A DNA stretch of 64,000 nucleotides from Stenopsyche tienmushanensis (Eukaryota; Arthropoda; Insecta; Trichoptera; Stenopsychidae). Below the pieces are notes generated by a model that searched no databases, had not been told where the DNA came from, and saw nothing but the letters and a program-made list of their open reading frames with translations. Made by a program: the position numbers and the translations under genes. Below are positions 36,939-57,999 of this stretch, piece after piece (the first letter of the stretch is position 1; the number at the start of each line of letters is the position of its first letter). The stretch is taken from positions 1,178,001 to 1,242,000 of the forward strand of contig WACJ01000048.1 of assembly GCA_008973525.1 (NCBI GenBank), in the 5' to 3' direction.

Positions 36939-37560
36939 GATTGTCCCATTAGAAATGTCTTTTTTAAATGAAAGCGTTAAAGTCAAACAAAAAATTGATT
37001 AATTGATTTTCAGAAGGAGAATAAGATGGATATGGAATCGTTTGCCAATCGAGTTTCTTTAATTGGTTTTCGGTCATCTTTGATTTATGGGGTGGCGCAT
37101 TATCATGTTGCTAAAGAATTTGGCAACGGTTGACTACACCTAGCCTCTTCGTACACAACGCCATTAATTGTGAACAATAAATCTCCCTCGTTATCCACAC
37201 CAGCTATTTTATAGTGATACATTTTTTAAATGTATTTGAATACTTTTCCGCAAGTATCCAAGCTCGTTTGTTAATTCTCGTATAGTCTATGTTGGATTTG
37301 ATTTAATTTCAGTATGCAGGATGTTGTCATCCACTTTAACCTTTCTCTCATTTCGGACCTTATTTTCTAAATAGAATTTTGACTTTTAAATTGTTTAAAC
37401 CATCTCCGACGTTGACAAACACTTAGAGATTCTCCGAGTGTATTACAAATATTTTTAGTTGCAGTTGTTGCATTATTTTTTTGAAGTTATTCGTACAGTA
37501 TGCAATTTCTGATGGTCAAAAAGTAAGTATAAAAAAAACGGCATTCCTAACGGGACAATC
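36939..37560 (-). mobile_element. short mariner-like element with intact TIRs
   Basis: The left end GATTGTCCCATTAGAAATG and reversed right end GATTGTCCCGTTAGGAATG are near-perfect inverted repeats flanked by TA on both sides. The minus strand still shows QHDNAPPHKSKMTENQLKKL, the catalytic-Asp block of a mariner transposase. It is an internally deleted copy of about 620 bp lying between alternative exons B and C. Confidence 0.8.
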
Positions 37561-37599
37561 TAATATATTATAGTAAGTATTTGATCTAAATTACTGGAC

Positions 37600-38080
37600 T
37601 AAAGGACTATGGGAATTGGATGGAGATGGGTAATGCTAAGATCAAGGGAAATACTATCCACGAGTTCACTGCCCCCACAAGTCCAACCTCAATTTGAAGG
37701 GGGCTGCAAAATGGACAAGTCCAGGCTGCAGGGGCTTCGACCTCTTCCCCGTGGTACTCGTATCAGTTCGGTCATTCATAGTAGTAGTTCGAACAACCTA
37801 TAACTTATACTCCCCTGTCTGCCAAAACAGTTGAGGATAGTGGTGTACCTTTTACACAGATTCCATCCACTTCTGTAATCAGTAGTTCCGCATTATGGGT
37901 ATGCAACACAGGGTGAACTCCGTACCGCAACTCATATTAGCTAGGCTCCCCCAGCAACGTTTAATGAGCAACACCTCGAGGCAACTTACGTTGACCTCAC
38001 CAACACCTTGTCCTTGAATTCAGTTTTGCTAACTCTCCAAAACAAAAAGCATAGAACGTCAGTACTCTTACTTTGTGGAT
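37600..38080. repeat. GC-richer unclassified stretch, probable repeat
   Basis: About 480 bp clearly less AT-rich than its surroundings (for example CACGAGTTCACTGCCCCCAC, GGCTTCGACCTCTTCCCCGT). No convincing long frame or known motif. It is likely a transposon fragment between exons B and C. The composition contrast is the only evidence. Confidence 0.3.
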
Positions 38081-38579
38081 ATTCCTCGTACTGACTTAAT
38101 CAAAAACTTACTATACAATATTCAAAAGGTCCATAATGATAATTTGTCCATGTACATGTGTTTAGTCATTTTTCAGTTTGTTGAACAACCTTAATTGTCG
38201 TCTGTAAAGGTGCATAAAAGGTAATATGATGCTTTTTATTTTTATCGTAAAATAATTGTTATGGTCAATGTATGTCAAACTCACACAAACATTGCTAATG
38301 CAAGTTATTTAACATATTTATATTTTCACTGAAAATCAGTCACGTAATTAATACGCACAGCAGAAACTTACTCAATAGATCATTTAACAAATTGTCGCAC
38401 TATATAAAATTATATTGAATTATTAAAATCTATTAAGATGAGTTCTTATTGTGAATTTATTATTATTCAATCTTTCTATTTGTGGACACGGCTCAACAAT
38501 TTGTACATAAACGTAATCTGTAAATATTCCAATATTGCACATTTCGATATGTTTACGTTCACTATGATGTTATTTACAG

Positions 38580-38734
38580 GTCATGAAGGAGGAGAAGCTC
38601 CAACTCCGGATATAATTCAAACAGACGAGGCTTTAGCAAATATGGCCGATCATGCTTTAAAAGAAATCGATATCGATAATGATGGATTCATTTCTTATCA
38701 AGAATACAGAAAAGCTACCGATATACATACTTAG
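38580..38734 (+). CDS. alternative terminal exon C of the EF-hand gene
   Basis: Acceptor ATTTACAG|GTCAT joins in phase 1 to the donor at 29638, giving 230 aa. It encodes GHEGGEAPTPDIIQTDEA, LANMADHALKE, a canonical EF loop DIDNDGFISYQE and a short tail YRKATDIHT ending at TAG 38732-38734. It is shorter than exons A and B. Intact frame, canonical loop residues and matching splice phase argue that it is used, not decayed. Confidence 0.8.
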
Positions 38735-39849
38735 ATAGATACTTGTTTGGAAAATGGTTTTTTTTTATTTATGTAAATATATTTATATTGTATCCGTATT
38801 CATTAAATTATTTTTTAAATACAGTACCAAAGAATTTTGCTATTCCATCGAGCGATGATATAATTCAAGCAAAATTTACAACAACACATTTATAAACATC
38901 CAATTACTTATGGTAAATGGATGCTATATTTTTTTATAAAGACGATGATAAAAGTACAATGGAAAAATAATACACATGCGATGAAATGATAAAATATAAT
39001 CCGTAGCAAATCCGTTGTTTTGTTCTTTCTTCCTTTATTTTCTTTTTAGGGGCTTGTGGATACTTCACCACTTTATTTTGATATTATTATTGTTAATAAA
39101 CGTTTTTGTATTGCTTTTTAATCTTATTTTTATATTCCACGCTTCCTTAACTCATAGCGGTAACAAATAAGTCTTTATATTACCAATTTAAATATTACAT
39201 CAATGAAACAGTATAGCAATTTTTATTTTATGATGCAATGAATGAGTTTTCAGCCTAAACCTTCACAATTTAATGTGAATCATCAACGTGTTATATATAA
39301 ACAAGAAATATCCCATGAGTGTTGTCCTAGTAACAACCCTCCACCTTAACAACTCAAACATATGTGAGTCATAAATTACGAAGCAGAAGAGTGCAAAAAT
39401 GGAGACAGATCATTGAAATACTCCATATTAATGTGTAGTCACGTTTAAATCCATTCCAAGAAGATTATCAGCAAAGCAAAAATATAACCATTTTTTAACA
39501 TTAAATAACATGTGATACATTCTGTGTAAAATACGTATGAGTAAGTATTGGATATAATTTCAAATCAGTATAACTTTTCAATGTTCTATACTCGGTGAGT
39601 ACTATCATGAAAAAATTATTTATAAATGTTAATTTGATGTAAATATACGTATTTTATGCGCAACGTTGAAAGTATGTAACAGGAGGTAGACGCACGTGAA
39701 GTACCCTCTGTATGTAATATGTTAGTTTAACTCGTGTGTAGTGAAATTTTATAAGGTCAATCTTTTGATACTAATTTTCAAGTAAAAAGGAAAATAAAAA
39801 CATCAGAAAAGAATCTCAACAGTCACTATATGTAATGTCCACTTGAAAC

Positions 39850-40512
39850 TTGAAATTCATGCGGCTTTCTACTGACATACCTACAGCAGACACATTGAAG
39901 CTATTTGTGGAGAAGGAAAGATTCGATGAAGAGTTTATATACAATGCTGATGAGACTGATTTAAATTGGAAAAAACTACCCAATAAATCTTTAGCATCGA
40001 GACGTAAAAATACTCACACTTGGGTGCAAAACTAGTAAAGAACGTGTCACAAATTGTGTCAAAAATCAAAGAACCCCAGATGCTTTAAAATTTTAAAAAG
40101 TCTTCTGATTTAATACAATTATCAGAAAAAAGGCTGGATGAATGGGACTGAGTGTTTAAACTGTGATGCAAACGATCCTGAATTCCAAATTTTTAACAAT
40201 GAGGTAATAATTAAAGAAATATTTGACTCATAAGAACAAGGTCGAGAAGACGAGGAAGAGATTTACAAACGAGGAGATATTGGTCCTACGTTAATTAATT
40301 CAGGATAGAAAAAAGAGTGTAATTCAGGACAACTTATATTAAGAGCAAGCTTTAAGCAAAAATCGATCATTGATTTTTTTAATAAAAAATAATTTATTAT
40401 TGTATATGTAAATCTAGATAAATAAAAATTATTCATACTTTCCCCGTCAATTATGATTACTTTCGATTATCCGGACTACTTTCATCGGATAATCATGGTT
40501 CTACTGTAAAAT
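39850..40512 (+). mobile_element. Tigger/pogo transposase remnant
   Basis: The frame contains ERFDEEFIYNADETDLNWKK, LPNKSLASRRK and then TSKERVTN, the DDE block of Tigger/jerky-type transposases. A tail follows near 40150-40260. A terminus GATTATCCGGACTAC and GATAATCATGGTTCTACTG at 40460-40508 matches the CAGTxxAACCxxGATTATCC ends of pogo-like elements. Several stops and frameshifts are present. Confidence 0.75.
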
Positions 40513-41280
40513 TATTCTTTTAAAACAGAAATCATTTGTCTGTTGTGATTTTTGGTAGGGATTTGCGAAACACGGTGTAGCACTCAAAACGGCTTAGATA
40601 CAAAAAAAAATACATGATTTATCAATATCGGTCGTTCTTTATCATTTTATATTGGATAGACGGAAACCGAAGATATGTATTCATTATCTATCACGGATGA
40701 CATTTTATTTGTGAATGAATAACATAATTTGAAAAGCTGGTATATTCAACAACAATCATTTTTTGCATATTTCTTAAAAAAATGTTTGTATGGAATAAAA
40801 TGAAAAAATGGGAATTTATGAATTAAAAAAATAGTATTTTGTTATGCAGGACATTTATTAAGTATATTAGGCATTTTATTTGATTTTTTAATTTTTGTAA
40901 TCATGTAATATATGATATTTTCTGAAGCAATCTTCAGAATGAAGCGTCGGTTTCCTTCCGTAAGTGTCGCAAATATATAGCGTTCGCTTTCATCCTTTTT
41001 CTGTTTCACGTTCTGAGCACACCATACAGTCTCTATAATTCCTCCCTGATTTTCTATAAATAAAATGAGGACTTCCATCTAACCGTTGATCGTGATCAGT
41101 TGACGACAATCGCACCAATTTGGACTTGACTCTGGAAAATCACAAAAGTTACCAATAAGTTTCATCGACAATTATCAGCGATTTTTTTAATGATTTATTA
41201 GCTTTCTATTTTCTTTCATTTCATATTCCTTGTATAAAATATAAGAGTTTACAATCAATGTTTCAAAACCCCAAAAAAAT
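40513..41280. other. AT-rich interval
   Basis: No gene recognised. Its right part may be the C-terminal end of the piggyBac-like remnant next door. Confidence 0.35.
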
Positions 41281-41289
41281 AACTTTTAC

Positions 41290-41690
41290 CACAACTTCAG
41301 TCTTTTGCATGAAACAATATGATGTTGCGTATTAATCTGCCGTGTCCACCCTGCCCCATATTTTTAATGTAATCTAAAATGACTACTAGCTTGTTTATTA
41401 TCTCATCTTGATTAGATTGGTATAGGGTAGTCTTTGCTCTTCTTCTCATTGATTGGGAAGTTGACGTATGCTTTGTACTGAGCATTGTGACTATTATTTT
41501 GTCTTTAGTCTCGCAGCTAATCTTGGTTTTTTTTTTATATGATTAGGTAAACCTTTTCTGTAGGCCATTACCATGCTAGTGAGAAAACATTTCGTTTTCA
41601 AGAGTTCTCCAGCAAAGGTTGGATTGGTGTAAAACCTATCCGTAAATATATGATAGCCTTTTGTCTTAATTCACCTGTTGTGGATTATTA
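41290..41690 (-). mobile_element. piggyBac-like transposase remnant
   Basis: The minus-strand translation gives GYHIFTDRFYTNPTFAGELL, then KTKCFLTSMVMAYRKGLPNH. After a frameshift come CETKDKIIVTMLSTKH, VVILDYIKNMGQ and, in the next frame, GVDTAD. The order (hxDxFYT, LLxxxxxxTGTxRxxRKGxP, W-D-K-VTMLSTxH, DYNxxMGGVDxxD) is diagnostic of piggyBac transposases. Inactive. Confidence 0.8.
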
Positions 41691-41993
41691 AAAAGGTGTA
41701 GAATGAAAAAAGAATAAAACATAAAAAGTATACGTACTATCAAAATGATATTGAATTCCTGAACACAAATAGTTTTCAAGATATTCATGCCACAACTCGA
41801 CGCAGACTATTGTTTGATGGTCTTTACCCGCACCGATTCAATGCCTCTGAACCAATTATATTCCAGATGACAAATTAATGGTCAGACAATAAGACGGTAT
41901 TTTTAACATTTCAATTAAATACTCAAAGGGTTAATAACTAATACGATTTTAAATGATATATAATGAAAGAAAATATTTTGACGTTTTAAAAGT

Positions 41994-41999
41994 TTTATT
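41994..41999 (-). terminator. poly(A) signal of the beta-tubulin gene
   Basis: AATAAA on the minus strand, about 100 bases after the tubulin stop codon (42098-42100). A plausible short 3' UTR. Confidence 0.45.
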
Positions 42000-42097
42000 A
42001 AAAAAGAATTAGTTTTCTGGGAAAGTTTTTTACAAGTAACTTTGGCAGAGAGAGTATTTTACAATAGCTATATTTACATATGTTTTAAATGCGTTTT

Positions 42098-52230
<10,133 letters not shown>

Positions 52231-52569
52231 GATGAACGATACGAGTCGAATGGGCGATCGAGGATAAGAAGTGGTTCCGCTGGGTCCGGATGCTGACAAG
52301 TTTCAAGTACTCTGCGCCACGCGGCTGAGACACGACTGAGCTCTGGGCTCGGCTACAGGGTGATTCGCAAACGTCTACGCGTTCGCTCGCTGCAGCAGAG
52401 CACCTGAAAGCGCGGCCCGCGCGCTACTCGCGGGCCCCGACCGTCCCTTTATTTTATTCGCCCCGATTTAAATCTATCGCTCTACAATACATCAAAATTA
52501 CATTAAAATCAAAAATCCATCGAAGGCTCGCTTTGCGCAGCTCCGGGATGCACCGACTCGCCGAAGCGT

Positions 52570-53340
52570 ACATAGTTGTGCATTCCTTTCGATTCGTCAT
52601 CCGAATGGACGGACATTCGTTGATACCTCAAGGTTAGCACAGACCAAGTGCTCGAAATAATCCAGGCTTCAATCTCTTGTGCGTCAAAGCCTCATATCAT
52701 AATCAATACGTCGCATTTCTACAACAACGCCTACATTTCTCTGTACCACACGAAAGAAATTCGTCACGAAATAAATTGAAAAATGTTCAAATTAAGATTT
52801 AAAAACTAGAATGGAAGCTAATTTGCATACAACACTTGCTTGTGAATTAGATGTCATCGTCGCCATCTAATAAATGACAAAACTCTATTCCATATGACGA
52901 CAAGAAACGCTCTGAACGTTAGATGAATGCTGATGAATTTCCAAAACATTGACCTAAGCTAATTTTGTATCAGTCGGTGTTTATGGAATGTAAATCAGGA
53001 AAGATACAATCGAGAGGTGACTCTCACTCACCACTCGGTTTGATACGAAAACTTAATGTGCGTCAATAACTGTTCACGTTTGTTTCCTTTACAGTGGATT
53101 CCTACGCTCTTCTGTAAAATCGTATGAAGTATAACGCGTTACCCCTTCAAATAGATATAAGATTTCCTCATCTGAAATTAGTCCGCAACCACGATCCGGG
53201 CTGCATAATGTATGTTTTAAAATAATATACAAAGATAATCCCAAAAAAATAAACGTGTAGATGGCGGTTACTTTTTAAAAAATTACTACAATACAAAGAC
53301 GCTACGTTGCTTTCATGGTCGTTCACATAATACAAAATGT
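52570..53340. other. intergenic, nothing recognised
   Basis: Moderately AT-rich DNA upstream of the tubulin promoter. No gene or element is supported. Confidence 0.4.
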
Positions 53341-53349
53341 CGCAAAAAA

Positions 53350-53531
53350 GAGGACAGAGTGGACACAAGGTTAGGTTTAAACAAAACATTTATCTATACT
53401 TGAAAAAGATATGTTTTTTGAAAAAATTAAGTCACAAGGGGTCCGCGAAAAAAAATTGCTGAAGAAGAGGTCCGCGAAAGAAATTTTGCTCAAGAGGGGG
53501 TCCGCGGACTACACGAGCTTAAGAAGCGCTG
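53350..53531 (-). mobile_element. hAT-type non-autonomous element fragment
   Basis: Ends in GAGCTTAAGAAGCGCTG, the inverted form of the CAGCGGTTCTTAAACT terminus at 23451. It contains three tandem GGTCCGCGAAA-like units (near 53440, 53470 and 53500). Followed at 53545-53712 by a block shared with the hAT element at 27774 (CCCTCAGAGGCTAACT, GCAAGTTAGATACTTGCC, TACCCTCGTTA). Confidence 0.6.
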
Positions 53532-53719
53532 ATCTATACGATCATGAAAGCCCCCCTCAGAGGCTAACTTACATAGGTGACTCGCCGCAAATTAGGTCTA
53601 GACTCCCCCCCCCCCCCATCCCTAACCATATAACTACATATTTATCAATTTTATTTTTGGCGCAAGTTAGATACTTGCCCGGGCGCTTCATACCCTCGTT
53701 AAGGCGCTGTAAAATGCAA

Positions 53720-55640
53720 TCAGAAACTAAAAATAAAGCAGGCAATTCTAATAAATTCCAGCTAGATAGCCAGCTAGTGCTACTAACTAACTAGCGGAGC
53801 TAGAGTTGATAGCTTACTAGCTTACTAGCACTAGCTTGCCATTGCATATAAAATATGGGATTATATATACAACGGATATAACTAAAGCGTCTTATGGAAA
53901 AATGCTCCTGGTTATAAAATCACCCCACCGCCTTCTTTCCAAGCTCCACAAAAAGATAATAAAATTGTCAAAACAAGGGGATTTTTATCTCAATTATCTA
54001 TTATAACACGAATTATATTTTTATATTATATATAATTATATAATAACACGAAAACAAGTCTTTTTCGTTAACGTGTCCTTTTGAATTAATTTGAAATAAA
54101 TTACTTGTTGCCAGGAATAGGTCATAAATTTAATTGAGAGCACCCCTCATAAAAAAAGGTGTGTTACTTTACACGAATAGCGCTAGGGGGGAATTTTAAT
54201 ACCGATGCTTTTATACCCTATCCGTCATCTTGGGTGAGATCTGTACTTGTCCGTTATGCTGAATGACCATTTCAATAAACATTTTGCGGTCGTTGGCTCT
54301 ATTAACAATTTTTGTTTCTTGTCAGCGATACTAATTTCGAATACAGTTTGACATACTATCGGTATATCTTGTCGTATTTGTGTTTTCCATGTCTTCTTGC
54401 GCTTGGATCCTCTTTTGCTTCTACTAAAATCGTTTTGATATTACATCCTTATGATAGTGATTAATATAAATAGTTTTTTGTCAAAGGAATGGCAAGAAAC
54501 ATATCACTCGATAAGTTTGTAGGATTTTAAAAAAAATGGAAGTGCGAAAACATCAACACCAAATGAAGAAGAAGAATGATGACAAAAATCCTAAGAACTT
54601 ATTGAGTGAAAACGACAATTAGAACGAATTCTTTGGAGGAAATATAATTTATCAACAAACAAAAAAGATAAACTACAACAAAGAAGTAGTTTAGTAGGTC
54701 GCATGATGTTCAAAGCCAAAATTTTAGCCCAAGTTGATTAAATTTTGAAGTTAGCTTCCAGTCTATCGAGTAAACAACTCAAACAATTAATCAGGTGTGC
54801 TAGATAATCCATAGTATTGACTTTATTGTTCGCTTTTAATAATCGCCACATAATCATTATACCATGGAAACAAGCATTCCGCTACAGCAAGCCCAAGTCG
54901 TTTCCAATATCAATTAAATTCCAAATGCTAGCATCAACTCGATATTGAAGTAATCTGACCTCGGTATCTCCTTTGTAAAAATTTTCAGCTTGATATTTTT
55001 CAGATTCTTGATTTTCTACTCCTCAATATCCACCAAGTGTTATCTGGAAAGATTCGATTAAACTATTTTTTTGAGCGGTTCCAAAAAAAATTGAGGTAGC
55101 CAAGGTTTTGAATAATTTAAAACATACTTAACATACAAACGGTTCATCCAATATTTATTTTTCTGCGCATAAATAAGTTGCTCGCTCCAATTGTTAATTT
55201 TGATGTGTTGAACCGTTTGCGAAATATAACAAATGGAATACATGACTAATCAAGCCAAACAAAACGGGTTTTTCAGAAGCAGCAGACCAAATGAACTTCA
55301 GCAGCTTCAGCAGAATAGCTTGTCAATTAAATCTGAATAACTAATGAGCCCCTCAGCTCATGAATCAGAGCATGTGCCCGAAAAGCGAAATGTCGTTGTT
55401 TCAAATCCAATTAAAACGATTGACTTTTTCCTGATGGTTACAAAAATGTAAATGAAGACAGTGGGCGAAAGGTGGTGCAAGCATAGCAAATAATATATCT
55501 GCGGGGGTATAAAAGATACTTTTAAAAGAACTTGCAAATACTACCTGTGAATGCACACTGCCGACAACAAGCTTGGAAACGTTTAGTACTTCGTGAAAAA
55601 ACTTAAACTTGTTTTACTGCATATCCCCTTTAACATATAT
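53720..55640. other. intergenic, nothing recognised
   Basis: AT-rich. At 53755-53850 there is a run of CTAG/GCTAG words, probably the end of a decayed element. No gene supported. Confidence 0.35.
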
Positions 55641-55652
55641 AAACACTTTCGT

Positions 55653-55690
55653 GGCCGGTGATGCATATATTGCATCATCACCGGTTTGGC
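55653..55690. repeat. short palindrome (GATGCATAT type)
   Basis: CCGGTGATGCATATATTGCA and its continuation TCATCACCGG form a nearly perfect palindrome. The motif GGTGATGCATAT recurs in the hairpin at 55988-56060, and CATCACCGGTAGGG recurs at 55731. These suggest a small satellite-like or foldback family confined to this half-kilobase. Confidence 0.5.
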
Positions 55691-55987
55691 CATTGACGAT
55701 CGCATATTAGAGTCGAGGTGTAGTAAATACATCACCGGTAGGGAAAGGTTAATATAACAATTTGAAAAACATATATGTATATATAGATTAGACAGTTATT
55801 ACCCCTAGACGTCGTCTAAGCTCGCCAATTAGTAGTTTTGGCACTGTTTCCAAGCGTCCAGATTTCAGCGAGAATGTCTCGATTTAGTAGCCTTTAATGT
55901 GCTGGTAAGGTGTACGATTTCTGTTCGATAAAAATTTCAATCCAGAATTTTTCGGGTTTACATTTACTAATCCCGGGATTCGCGAAT

Positions 55988-56060
55988 GGTCGGTGATGCA
56001 TATGTTGCATCATAATGGCGGCCACATGATGCCACATATGCATCATGATCGCGCCGACCG
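55988..56060. repeat. hairpin-forming palindrome
   Basis: The left arm GGTCGGTGATGCATATGTTG pairs with the right arm (reversed GGTCGGCGCGATCATGATGC, then ATATGTGG) with one 8-nt bulge. Related to the palindrome at 55653. Confidence 0.5.
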
Positions 56061-56389
56061 TCCATATACATCAATAATCAATGAATACGGTGAATGAATT
56101 TTTATATCTGCAACTGTTGATGCTTCATTTATTTGAAGCCATACGAAAAATTGATGAAAAAAAACACTTTCATCAAAATATCCAACTTTGGTATGTATTA
56201 CATCAATGCATATTTTTTGCATTAATTGTAGCAATTTAATTAAACATTCACTTGATGAATCGCTTCAGTGTTCTTGTAGATTATTCCAGAACATATTGGC
56301 ACAAACAGGTAAAAGATTTTCGCTTTTCGATTGATCTCGTCCCACATTAGCTCGATTGGAGACAAGTCTGGGATTGTGGGCGCTAATTC

Positions 56390-56700
56390 ATTGTTTTTTT
56401 TTTTTTAACCAGACCGTTTTTTTTGTATGAAAAAAATGGTAGAGCGTTTTGAAGTGTGTTTGAGGTCATTGTCTTGCTGAAATGTGAAAATTCACCATAA
56501 TATCCGTATATTAGTACAATCCCCTTGATGGAAATCTTCATTTCAAAATGCACCAAAACAATTTGGAATTTGGGCACGTTGGACAGGTGATGCAGTGTGA
56601 ATACCGACTCACAGAGTCTCTCGTACCATATTAGATTTGGGGCTGAGTGGCAGTAGACTCGTCGGAGGAGCTCGTCTACGCTGTGATAGACAGGTAGACT
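56390..56700 (-). mobile_element. Tc1 transposase remnant
   Basis: The minus strand near 56430-56490 reads FQQDNDLKHTSKRS, the catalytic FQQDNDPKHTSK block of Tc1 transposases. Frameshifts interrupt the rest. The right part (56590-56700) is shared in inverted form with 170-290. Confidence 0.7.
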
Positions 56701-57317
56701 TAAACGCCGCACGTCTGTGCCTAAACTTAAAAATACTTAAGAAATAAAGACATTTGTTATGCATTTGAAATTAGTTTTGCAGAAAAAGAAGTTTGTAAGC
56801 TCTTCCACGATAATTAAACTAGTCTTCCACGATAATTAAAAACGTCAGTAATAGAGAAACTGCTACAAGAGCTGAGAGCCAACATAAAAAGACTAAATAA
56901 TGACTGAGAAAGACGGAAGACAGGATTAAAAATAAAATAAATGAAACAATAGATCAATAATTTTATTTAATAAATTCTAAAGTAGATTAAATAAAAGAAA
57001 TCAGCACCGAACAAGAAAAAATAATATCTAGCATGGAAAAATACATTCGCGTAAAGGAAGAACAGAGAGACTACGAAGAACTAGAGGAACAAAGTATACA
57101 ACTAACAAAACATGAGATTAATATAAAATGTGCTAAGACAGACATTGTTGAAGAATAGATATACTGAAAACAAAAATCTTATATTTGAAAGAGAATTTTC
57201 CACCTCATGTTATGGTTATCAGAAAGACACTAATAGAACAAATGCGAAAAGAAAAAGAAGAAGGGAAAGATGTCTTACTAAGATATGATAAACTAGTAGT
57301 CCGAGGCTCCTCTAGAA

Positions 57318-57578
57318 CAGCGGTTCATAAACAGGGGTCCGCGAAGCAATTGATATTAAAAAAATTACCTATACTTGAACAAGATATTTTCGTGGAATTA
57401 TTTACAGAAAACATTATAAAAAGATCTATTTTGACCAAGAAATCTTTGTTTGTTTGAAAAATTAAGTCACAAGTGTTGGAATGGGGTCCACCAAAAAAAA
57501 AAATGTTTAAGAGGGGGTCCGCGAAATAAATTTTGCTCAAGAAGGGGTTCGCGGACTACAAAAGTTTAAGAAGCGCTG
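57318..57578 (+). mobile_element. hAT-type non-autonomous element
   Basis: Left end CAGCGGTTCATAAAC and right end GTTTAAGAAGCGCTG are inverted. The interior has repeated GGGGTCCGCGAAA units. It is about 260 bp. No convincing 8-bp duplication remains. Closely related to the 53350 and 23451 copies. Confidence 0.7.
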
Positions 57579-57589
57579 TAACTAAATAC

Positions 57590-57970
57590 TGTAGCGAACA
57601 ATGGACTCCGCCTGACTCGGGGGTCGCTATTTTCGTCGTTGCGACTTGAAGGTCGTTGTTCGCATGCGATCCCGCAGTTGAGAGCACCTCGGCGCGATCC
57701 ATGATCAATCGAGGCGCAATCCGTAACAATGGTCCCGACCAACAAGTCGGCTGCGATGAACGACGGAACACGTTTATGATTTCATTCGCTCGGAGGTCGA
57801 AATGAGGCAGGTGATCAATAAAAAGTCGGACAATCGGCACAGCGTATTTATTCAATTAAACCACAGTAGGAGAACCAGTGGCAAGCAATCGAGCATCCTT
57901 CTTCGTTCGAAGAGGTCCTTCTCCGTCGAGATTTGCTCGACAACTCTCTATCGTACTGGGCGTCTTTTCT
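57590..57970. other. isolated GC-rich, non-repetitive island
   Basis: About 380 bp rich in CpG (for example TTCGCATGCGATCCCGCAGT and GAGCACCTCGGCGCGATCC), immediately right of a hAT element and surrounded by AT-rich DNA. A 99-codon minus-strand frame overlaps it without recognisable domains. It could be a promoter of a gene lying outside the window or an unrecognised repeat. Confidence 0.3.
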
Positions 57971-57999
57971 TCTCAGCGTAATATCTTTGACAATCTGCC

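Noticed and set aside
53411..53794. 127-codon plus-strand frame
   Set aside because: Runs through hAT repeat units and a poly-C tract; repetitive, no domain.
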